Shown here one piece after another: positions 11,684 through 21,245 of a stretch of DNA of 64,000 nt. Each line of letters opens with the position of its first letter. Within the stretch, counting starts at the first letter, position 1. The DNA lies in assembly GCA_025716815.1 (NCBI GenBank), contig JAIXMN010000015.1, positions 186,001 through 250,000 on the forward strand, written 5' to 3'. The notes beneath the pieces were generated by a model that did not search any database, was not told the DNA's origin, and saw only the letters and a list, made by a program, of their open reading frames with translations. The stretch comes from Dichotomocladium elegans (lineage: Eukaryota; Mucoromycota; Mucoromycetes; Mucorales; Lichtheimiaceae). Both the position numbers and the translations under genes were made by a program.

Positions 11684-14600
11684 ATGGAACAGTCGTCGTT
11701 CACTGAAGACATGGGAGCCCACGAGGGCGAAGCGCAGCGTGCCGTTGTGGGGGAAAGTTACGTGGTAGAGCCCATTGAAGAGCATGATTTTCCCAAGCCT
11801 TCGTTGGACCAGCGGTCTGATATCGACCCAAGCGTTGCCGCTAGTCGCTACGGCCGGGCTGACATGGCGACTGCTGCCCGCCAGAAGCCGGCACTGCCAT
11901 CGCCAGCTAAGATGCCTTCGCTGCCTCCTGCGGGTGTGTTCGATGTCGATGCGGCTGGCAATGCGCCGGTGATCACAGGCTACGATCACGATCCTCGGAG
12001 CTACACTGCCAGAGTGGCTAAGAACATTGCTGACACGCATGACTTTAAGAACACACCGACTATGCCAAAGGACGTCAATAGCTATTTGCGAACTCACAAT
12101 GCAAAGTTCGATCGCCATCAGGAGGATCAATCCTCTTCAGTCTATGAGAAGACGGCTGCAGCCGCAAATGCCGTGGGCGCAGCTGCTGGAGCAGGTGCTG
12201 CCAGCGCAACTGGACTGGTTTCCCGGTGCATTGATTACCTTCGGGGCTCCATCTCGGAGGACGATTCTGCAAAACAAGGCAAGATAGATGTGGAACAATA
12301 ACAAAACAGAAAGTCTTGGCACCTTTATCTAATCTGCTGCCTGCGTCGATGTGTAATCAGAACATCCCACTAGTAGCCGAGAAGATTCTGACGGTCTCGA
12401 TACTGTGGATGAGCATGAGGGAATAGGTAACTAAACAAAAAACATTGTCATCATGTTAGAAATACTTATTGCGAGATACATACAGACGTACGATCTGACT
12501 GGCCGATTCCCACTAGCGTGTGCCCCACCGGAAGTCCTTTGCACCGTCCATCGAAGGCAATAGCGCGAAAGAACAGAGACGATCGCGGTACCAATTATGG
12601 TGGCCAACATGGTACTACTAACTCAACGCGTGCATGAATGGGGGCTGCTACTCACCACCTTACTTTCCGTATCGGGTAACGTCTATAGAGGGCTGGCCAG
12701 ATGAGAAGATCCCTGATAATGTATATGGCCACGCTTTGTATGGTGATTATCATAACGATTTGACTCAGGAGGATGCATCTCACACATGGAAGGAAGATAA
12801 TATTTCTTCAACCTATAATGGTAAATGAAAATCTCTTGGACACACATGGTTTGCCGTCAAAGCCAAAATAACTTACCTGGAACATCATGGAAAATGCAAA
12901 GCAAACAAGTCGGTCAGGGAGCAGGCTCAGGGTCCACAGAAGGCGACAGTTTCAACTACTACTTCGTCTGCTGATCAGCAGCAAGGCAAGTGCTTTCCCT
13001 TTGCGCTGTGTTACTGCTATGTGATTCTCTCAATCATACTAAAAATTATATCGACCTGCCCACTACTAGCTGCAACAAAATCTGTCTGGGACTCCCCCTA
13101 TGAAGAGCAAACGATGGACGAGAGTTCCACTCAGAGAGGTTTGTACTTTAACCCGCTCCCCTAGAGAGATTCCCTCTTTTCCAGCACGCCTTCCTCACTT
13201 GTAATCCTTCTCCTTATATTAGAACAAAGCAAGTCTCATGGTACGTCTGCAGTCGCAACAGTTGGTGCAGGTATCCTGGGAGCTATAGGCGCAGGGATTG
13301 CTGCCGCAACCAGGAAATCGAGCGCTGGTCAAACGTCTCTTGAGCCCATCAACGAGGACACCGCACTTCAGCAAAAGCAAGACCAATATCAGTCTTTGTC
13401 TGGCGTTGAGTCCAGGGCATCAGAAGAAGAATCACAAGCACCGGCCCCTATAGAGAAAGACGTTACGCTGAGTGGCGCAACCGAGGTAGACCAACAAGGA
13501 ATATCTTCTCATAGGTACAGTGCTCCTTCTGCCTGGCCCACGGGCGGTGGCGCCACCGCCGAGGGGCCTTCAGTCGTTCAGAACAGAGCCGACACATATC
13601 CGACGGTTCTCTCTGGTGCGATCCACGCAGGGAAGGCGGATACGATCACTCGGTCAACCGCGGTGTCAAGTACTGCTGATTACACGGCCTATGCGGGACT
13701 GAAGCATCAGACGACGGGCGGCAAGCGGAACAGCGTCGGCGACGTGCTTGGTTCACTGTTCAAAGGCCGCCGCAGGAGCGAAACATCGCAGCTCGAGCGC
13801 CAGCAGCGCGAGCAGCAAAAGCTCGAAGAACAGAAGAAGCAGAAGCTGTGGCAACAGGAGCAGAAGGAGCAGCAGCAGCAGCAGCACCAGCTCCATAAGC
13901 AACAGCAGCAACAGCAACAGGAATTCGAGCAGCAACAGAAGCTGCAGCAGCACCAGCAGGAGAAAAACCTCGAGGAGCAGCAGGAGCGAGAGCAATATGA
14001 GCTTCAGCTGAGGCAGCAGCAGCAAATGGAGCAGCAGCAGAAAGAGCTCCAGGAACGGCAACACCAGCAGCAGCTCAGGCTTTTGGAGCAGCAGGAGCAG
14101 CAACAGAAGCAGCAAGCGCTGCTCCAGAAGCAGCATCAGAAGCAGCAGAAGGCACTGCAGAAGCAACAGAAGCAAGAAGTGCACGAACTAGAAGCGTATC
14201 AGCAGAAACTTCAGCAGCAGCAGCATCTCTCTCTGCAGGAGCGCCAAAAGCAAGAGGAGCACGAGTTGCAACTGACACAGCAGCAGTCGCAGCAGCAGCG
14301 CCTGGAGTTGCTAGAGCAGCAGCAAAAACAAGAGCATCACGACTTGGAAATGAAGCATCAGCAGTTGCGTCAGCAGCAACTGGCATTGCTACAGGAGCAG
14401 CAAAAGCGAGAGCGTGAGGAGCTGGAGCGCCAGCACGAGCAATCGCGGCAGCACCAGCAGAAAATGCTGCTCGAAGAACAAAGCCGTGAGCAGGGCGCGC
14501 AGCAGCAGCAACAGCAGCAGAAGCAGCAGAAGCTCATCGCCGAGCTTCAGGAGCAGCAAAAGCAGGAACAGCGCGAGCTACAGCAGCAGCATGAGCAGCA

Positions 14601-16457
14601 GAAGCAGCAGCAGGAGAAAATGCTCCTGCAACAGCAGAAGCAAGCCGAGCAAGAGCTGCTGCTACAGTGGCAGCAGCAGCAGCAGCAACAGAAGATGAAC
14701 CTTCAGGAGCTTCAGGAGCAAGAACAGCACGACCTGCAACTGAAGCATCAGCAATCGCAGCAGCAACAGCAGAAGGCGATGGAGGACCACCATATGCAGG
14801 AGCAGGTCAGGTTGCAACAGGAGCAAGAGCAGCAACAGAAGGCATTGCAAGAGCGTCAATTAGAAGAACAGCGCAAGCTGCAGCTGCAACAACAACAGCA
14901 GCAGAAGGCGCTGCAGGAGCAGCAAAGTTTGGAGCAGGACGAACTGAAGAAGCACCAAACCCAGGAGGAGCAACAGCAACAGATAAAGTTGCAAGAACAA
15001 CAGCATCAGGAAGAGTTAGAGTTGCAGGAACAACAGGCATTGAAGCAGCACGACCTGCAGAAGCAGCAAGAACAGCAGCAGCAGCAACGCCATATCAATC
15101 TGCAAGAACTACAAAAGCAAACCCGGCGCGATCTTCAGCAGCAGCAGCAACAGCAGCAGCAACAACAACTAAAGGGGCTGCAAGAACAACAGGAGCGGAA
15201 ACAGTATGATCTTCTTCAGCTGCAGAAGGAAGAGCAGCGACAAGAGCAGGCAGTCCTGTTGGAGGAAGAAAAGAAAGAGCAGCAAGGCCTACAGTTACAA
15301 CAGCAGCAGGAGCAGCAGCAGCAGCAAAAGAAGCTACAGGAAAGACATGAGAAGGAGCAGCACGAAGTACAGAAACAGCAGCAGCAATTGGAGAAGCAGC
15401 AGCTTGTGGACCTGCAGAAAGAGCAGAGTCAGAAGCGTGATGAGCTACTCCGGCAGCAGCAGGAACAGTATCGACAGCAGCAAATAGCGCTGCAGGAGCA
15501 GCAAAGACAGAAACAGCTTGACCTCCAGGAAGAGCAGCAGAATCTCTTGGTCCAGCAACAGAAAAATCTCCAGGATCAACACGAGCGCGAGCAACGCGAG
15601 CTGCAGCAGCAGCAGCAGCAGGATATGCACTTTGAGACGCGAGGAACTGCTCCAGCCAATCAGCCTCTAGGTCCATCTCCCTATGAGCGCTCGTCGTTCG
15701 GTCAGTCGCCGACCCAGCCAGCCGGCTGGTCCTCGTATCATCACCCAGCAACCTGGTTGCCTGATCAGTCTGAGCGTCAGTCGCAGATGCCGCAGCAATC
15801 ATCTCGACAAGAGACTTCGGCTATAGCTAGAATCGGCGACCAGCAGCAGAATGAATTAGTCCAGGTGAACCCGTCTGCTGATCGTACACAGTCTGAAGGT
15901 AATTATATTGTAGCATCCATATTTCCGGGGGGGGGTTTACATGACTCTCACCAACATTTTTCCCATCTTTCCCTACCGCCTCAATCACTCAATGCCACTT
16001 CTGGTGGTAACGATTCTGACGCAGCAGGTGACATGACTTCAGCGCGCAACCCAAATGCGGGTACAACAGGCGTCGAGCAGCAGCAGACAACCACCAGGCC
16101 AAATGAGGTTCGTACACAGGATGCCGCTGCGGGCAAGGCCGACCGCCGTACTAGCTTGCAGGATTACCTGAGCGGCATGATGGACGCACGTCGTGGCTCT
16201 ATCAAGGTAAAGTACCTCCCCCTTCCCATCTTATTTTTTTTTTCATCTACCCCTCTCCCAATCAATACACATAATATTAACTTAAAACCCCTTTCCTTCC
16301 TTCTTGATTGGGTCATGATGGTCAATAGGAGAGTTTTGGCAAGATGGTGCATTCTCGAAAGATGCAGGAAAGTGGCCATGACATGCTCACCGCTGGGCAA
16401 GAAAAAGTCCAGGCGTACTATTCTGAGCGCTCAACTAAAGGCCACCCTGCCATGTAA
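11684..16457 (+). CDS. giant Gln-rich coiled-coil protein (composite nine-exon model)
   Basis: Unrecognised protein. My model: exons 11684-12278, 12361-12426, 12486-12611, 12689-12820, 12902-12985, 13070-13138, 13223-15898, 16025-16206 and 16329-16457, total 1352 residues. The N-terminal ~200 residues are Pro/Ala-rich with an Ala/Gly segment (AAAANAVGAAAGAGAASATG). Short acidic exons follow, then a Gly-zipper-like hydrophobic stretch (VGAGILGAIGAGIAAAT). A ~610-residue Gln/Glu/Lys/Leu coiled coil comes next, then a Ser/Pro region and a conserved-looking tail (DYLSGMMDARRGS, ESFGKMVHSRKMQESGHDML) ending KGHPAM. Joining to the 11684 exon is tentative: a reader may instead end that frame at the TAA at 12299-12301 and call two genes. 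But the downstream exons lack any early in-frame ATG, and all introns up to the coil are phase 1. Scaffold-like role is only a guess. Confidence 0.65.
13790..15622 (+). repeat. CAG/CAA-rich coding repeat (Gln-rich coiled coil)
   Basis: About 1.8 kb in which nearly every codon is Gln, Glu, Lys or Leu, with recurring units of the type LQEQQKQE(H/R)(D/E)LQ. Interruptions by CAA, GAG and CTG codons make it an imperfect repeat rather than a pure CAG tract. Expected to form a long alpha-helical coiled coil; the DNA is likely prone to length variation. Confidence 0.9.
15899..16024 (+). other. 126-nt in-frame (3n) intron
   Basis: GTAATT donor after CTGAAG and a GACGCAG acceptor before CAGGTGACATG. 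Because its length is a multiple of three and it has no stop, retention would add 42 residues instead of truncating the protein. Splicing is inferred from signals and from the non-Gln, TTT/CCC-rich composition of the insert. Confidence 0.55.
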
Positions 16458-16604
16458 ATAGTAGTTAGTAAATAAGTTTTTAGTAAATAAGTTTTCTTTC
16501 TGTTCATTTTTTTTTAGTATAATAAAGAGAAAAACGCACATCCCGGTATTTACAACATATGAAAAATGGTGGGGTGGTGGTGAATAAGGTGGTGGAATGG
16601 TTTA

Positions 16605-19600
16605 TTAAAGAGGGTAAGGGCTAAAGATATGGACATAACCCTGAGCTGCAGATGTGCCAGCACAGATCAACATAGCATCTTCATCAACTGCAAGGCTTGC
16701 CACGTTGGTTGATGTTGGATATGACCTTACAATATCGCCGCTACCCCACACGTCCCAGATTTTCACCTTAAAAAAATTGAGAAATAAATTCTTCTCATTC
16801 AGTAAACATTGGGTTAGACTTACTGAACAGTCACCACCACCAGTGACCAGGTACTTTGAGTTTGCCATCCAGTGGATTCCCGAAATCCCTCCGTCCGAAT
16901 TGACTGGCACAAGATGTTCTGCTATTGTTTCTGCAAGACGATTATTGGTTAATAAATAAATATGCGCTCTAATTCTCCCTCAATCCCCCCCCAGCTTACG
17001 ATTATGACATAGACTATATAGAAGGCGATCTGGTCGGCGTATATCAAGAACCGCGGTTTCATTGGTCAGATTACCCGAGGCAATATAACGCTCACATGGG
17101 CTAATTAATAAAATGTCAGTCTCATTTACACATGCAGGTTTCCCGTTTCTGAGATCGTATTATACCAGTCAATACTTTCCTCATACGGACAACGTTCACG
17201 TCAGGATGGTTCGTTTTTGCTTTGATGACAGATTGCGGTTGTCGAACGTCATTGATATGAACATAGCCATCTCCTGAATAGTCGTCTATCACGCTATAAT
17301 TCCCCGAGGCAATGTATCTTCCTATTTCTCACCAAAGAAACAACCCGTCGTCCACGATCCTCATTAGCTTTCAATATTTTTTATCGCCTTTCGCACACCG
17401 CGGAATCACCTGAGCTTGATACGTCTAGGTCGCACACTGCAGAACGCATGCTTTCAAATCGCAGAATGGGGTGGCCTGTCCCGGCGTCGAATACTTGTAT
17501 CTTTTTTTTTTTTTTTTAAAAAAAAAAAATTAATTGATGAAAATACCATTGCTGATATAGACTTACAAATCCTCCGGGAGATACTAGACCCGTAACGACG
17601 CCAGTGAATAGCATGCCCTTAGATGGGCCATTACCAAAAGCAAGTGTGTCTATACTGGGCTGAGGGGAGTTGTTGGTTATCCGGACATCCAATTCACAGA
17701 CTTGGCCCGAGCCGACATCCCCAGAACTACCGAGTCTCCAAACGACGGCGCTACCATCTGCAGATGCGGTACCCAGAATGTGCTCGGTGGGATCTGGGGA
17801 AATGGCCATCTGGTGAATTTTTTGATCGTGGAAGACTAGAACATATGGTTTTCAAGATAAATTTTCACTTTGTGACAAAAAAAAAAAACGAGAGCTTGTA
17901 ACATCGTACCTAAAGTTGAAAGCATCCTGCCATTTCGTGAGTCCCATACACGCGCCGTCTTGTCATGAGAGCAGGAAAAGAAGAACCGATGATCATTCGA
18001 GACACAGACATCTGTAACAGTGAACCACACTAGCGTAGCCCACATCGGATAGATACAAGTCAGATAGCTACCATCGACTTCTTCAAAGTAAAAACCTACT
18101 TTGATGAGCTCCAGTTGGAGTATTAACCTCATCTCGGTGAGCGCGCAACTGTTTGACGCTTCCATCTTCTGAGGTCCATAGACGCAGATTTCCGGGTGCG
18201 TTATATTCTGGCTGGTCATTGCACGCACAACCAGCGATAACCTTTACACTGCAGCAACATTCAATATAAATCATCAATTGTCACGGATGAAAAAAAAAGA
18301 AGAAATGAACCGTTTACCCAGAAGACTGTGGATCATTGATGATCTTGACTGCAAGACAGTCTGCGCTCCCTTCGCCAAATGTTCTCTCACAATCCAGATT
18401 AGACCATAAAACTGTCTTTGCTGAAGAGGAACGAGAGCTGAGCTGATAGCGCGCATTCCCGATTACATCATATAACGTTGACTTTTTCATATCGTCTATG
18501 CAGTAAGAGCATCCAGTTGGAATCCCTCGAAAGAAAAGAATACACGCATCATCCGATCCACTTACCATGTCCTTTGATAATGATGACAGGTTTATTGTAG
18601 GAATCTACCAATCCGAGAGAGCGGTCCTCCCAGTATCGCTGACAATCGATGACACGGCGACACGACAGCTTTTCTGCAGCATACTCAAACGCAGCAAAGG
18701 ATGGAATCTTGTTCGGGGGGCGATGCTTCTTCGCCATTCTATTGAAATGCTCTAGTCTTTCGTCTAATACTTTGACCTCCCAATCCTCAAAAGGCCAATG
18801 TAGCCAATCGCCAATCTCAAACTGCGCCCAATCTTCCCAGGTAGCGTTCGACCAGATCCGACAGGGTACATACGGTCGTTTGGTTTTCTTCTCCATCGTG
18901 ATTTTTCGACGTTTTTGGATTGATCGTTTGTTGTTGTTGTTGATATCCTTACTATTCTCTCGCACGTGCGTCGCCGTAGCCACTGCCTCAGCAGCTGGTT
19001 CAAAACGGACTGACTCCTTGTAAGCCTCGATTTGTGAGAGGAGTTCAGCAAGATTGGCGTTTGGGGGTATATATGTTTTAATTGTGATATTCGTGGGTGG
19101 AGCGGTGTCTACCGAGGAAACCGGAGGTTTGGACGGTAATCTGGCTGTCGGATTGTCGTCCATATTCAGCCTTGCCAGTGCTTTCCAATCCGGTACATCC
19201 TCATCATCCGTGTCTGGAGCATTCAGAGCATAGAGAAGATCTACATCGATATTTACAGAATCGGCAGCTTCTTCACCGAAAAGAAGGTCCGAAGATGAAA
19301 TTGACTCGTTATCCGACGATTCTATCATGGCTTCGTCCGTATCAGCGTTGACATCCCTTTTATGCATGTGTTCTTGCGTACGCGTGTGGTATTCAAGCAT
19401 AGGTTCCTGTTGTACATGCTGCTGCAGATCATCGTTTCGGTTTTCATCTTTGACCTTAGCCACGGAATGCTCTACTTCATTTTCTTCTTTGGGACCCAGT
19501 TCATTATCTTCAAATACTGTACTAGTAGCGGTATCCGAAGCAGAGGCAACCGCAGAGGCAATAGGCTCCCCAGAATTGACAGGTCCAGGCGCAAGAGACG

Positions 19601-20087
19601 TAATGACAGGCATAGGTGCACCGGACATAGCTGCCTCAGAAACCTTTATTTCCGACAGAAGGAGAGAAGTAGCAGCCGAGACAGGTGACATGGCCGGCAT
19701 AAAGCCATTGTCTCCCTCATTCTCATCGTCGATGAGGCTTATTGCATCCTCAATGGTTTGGCCAAGTTTTCTGACAGGCGCCGGTGCTTCCAAGCCTGTT
19801 TCTTCCTCGTCGCTGCTGATTATGATTACATTATTGTCATGGTCAGCAGGCGTCCCAGGATACGATTGACAAATCCAGATCGGTGGCTGTGGCGGACACA
19901 AGCGGGAATTGCCAGTCTGGGATGCAGGTGATGGATGCTGTTGTGGCTGCATTTGTTCTAATGGCATCAGAGCAGGCGTATAAATGACAGATGGGTCCAT
20001 TTGCTGTACAGGCGACTGACGCGGGATCTGTTCCTGCCGAGACGGAATGTGTTGTACGAATCGCAGATGGGTGTGATTTTGATCCAT
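16605..20087 (-). CDS. WD40-repeat protein with long acidic N-terminal extension
   Basis: Multi-exon gene. Exon 1 (18566-20087) encodes ~507 residues: a Pro/Gln-rich start (MDQNHTHLRFVQHIPSRQEQ), an acidic patch (IIISSDEEE), Ser/Asp-rich stretches and a basic segment (KRRKITMEKKTKRP). A Trp-rich conserved block follows (WSNATWEDWAQFEIGDW, then RVIDCQRYWEDRSLGLVDSY). Later exons (18318-18495, 18100-18248, a block starting 18029, then shorter ones to 16605) encode WD repeats: NLRLWTSEDG, FFSCSHDKTARVWDSRNG, ILGTASADGSAVVWRL, VQVFDAGTGHPILRF, YLVTGGGDCSV and VKIWDVWGSGD, ending IFSPYPL. At least six or seven blades are visible, enough for one propeller. The combination suggests a nuclear scaffold, but I do not recognise the family. 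Intron positions below 18.0 kb are approximate. Confidence 0.85.
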
Positions 20088-21026
20088 CGCGGAGGCCCAG
20101 AGCTTTGCACTACGACCTGAATAAAGGTCGTTAAGTCCAAGTTGTTTTTATGGATTATTCATGCAACAAATATTACGAAATTTTTATGACCAGATGACTG
20201 CGCTAAGAAAAAGGGCGAGGATAATGCCATCGACCGTGTGCCAAAGCTGATTTTCCTCAGCTTTATGTAGTTCGCATGCGACACAGTCGGCATTCGCACG
20301 AACGTGCTGAGACTACATATATACACATGTAGAGATGGTCGAAACGGAACTTGTACGTTCTTTAGAGACAACGAAACCAACATTCAAGGTTGTCATAACA
20401 AGATGCAAGCTCCCTGGTGTTCACCCCAATGCCTGGACTCCGGAATGTTGGCTCTACCACAGTAAAAAGATACCTTAAGACGCAGAAGATGGAACAATGT
20501 CGAAATGAGTGATAAATTTGCCAAGCTCACTTTCTTATGATCAAATAGAAGATGTTCTTTCAAGGTTAAATTAAACAAGCAGCAGAGACGTTTGGAGTAA
20601 AAGATCGTTGATATTTACAAGCGATTTGACTTAGACTATGGACCAGCAGCCAGCTACCAAATATTTACTACTATTAACTACTACTATTACCAGATTACTA
20701 TTTCATATTCTCATTGTGTACATAAAATAGCTCGAGAGTGAAAGAGCGGAGGGAGACGAAGGGAAAGAAAGAATGAAAGAATGAACGAATGAGAGAAATC
20801 CAGGAATGGCATACGCGACGTGCGGAAGAAATGAGTGGTGGGAAGCAATCGGGCGTAGCCGGGGAGGGGCATGCGAACGAGGAAAGAGTGTAGATGGGTG
20901 TATCGTCGACCGGCGAGAATGAATGAATGAATTGCTGAATTGAAAGCTGTAATACACGAGGACAAAGTAGATGTATGTACACACGCAGATGGAAGATGTT
21001 GTATATGTATGGCGAAGGACATCCGT
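20088..21026. other. intergenic, WD40 gene promoter side
   Basis: About 940 bp upstream of the WD40 gene. Contains ACTATTA/ACTACTATT repeats near 20665-20700 and GAATGAATGAAT runs near 20772-20935. Minus-strand ORFs of ~100 codons here are the read-through of these repeats (Ser/Phe/His-rich) and are not supported. Confidence 0.45.
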
Positions 21027-21245
21027 TCATGCATAGAGAGGGCAATCAGAGGAAACGTGTTTGTCTGACCCGCACAAGTAACAGATCTTGTCCGATATGG
21101 TGTTCAAATCGATCTTCATCCATCCCTGGACCGTTGTGCTTCGCTTCATGTTGCAGCAATGTCTGGCGGTGGCGATTGTGGCGACTTGAGCACATTGGTG
21201 TGAGCAGCTCACGGTAGAACAATGCGTTGACTTAGTGGCGACCAT
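21027..21245 (-). CDS. short ORF ending in a CCHC zinc knuckle (partial or remnant gene)
   Basis: A 72-residue open frame whose C-terminus is CYLCGSDKHVSSDC, a perfect C-x2-C-x4-H-x4-C zinc knuckle, followed by PLYA and stop. A CCAG acceptor-like site sits right before a GGATGAAGATCG stretch, so this may be only the last exon of a spliced gene extending rightwards, or a decayed remnant. Zinc knuckles bind single-stranded RNA or DNA and occur in RNA-processing factors and in retroelement Gag proteins. Neither context is visible nearby: no reverse transcriptase or integrase motif was seen. The residues upstream of the knuckle show no other domain. Confidence 0.4.
   Translation of the reverse strand: MVATKSTHCSTVSCSHQCAQVATIATARHCCNMKRSTTVQGWMKIDLNTISDKICYLCGSDKHVSSDCPLYA

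Noticed and set aside
13753..15802. Long antisense and other-frame ORFs rich in Leu, Ala or Ser across the Gln-rich gene
   Set aside because: CAG repeats are open in all frames (Gln, Ser, Ala; antisense Leu, Ala, Cys); only the Gln frame links to flanking non-repetitive coding exons.
20698..21045. Minus-strand Ser/Phe/His-rich open frames of ~100 codons in three overlapping frames
   Set aside because: They arise from GAATGAATGAAT and similar repeats, which keep several frames open at once.
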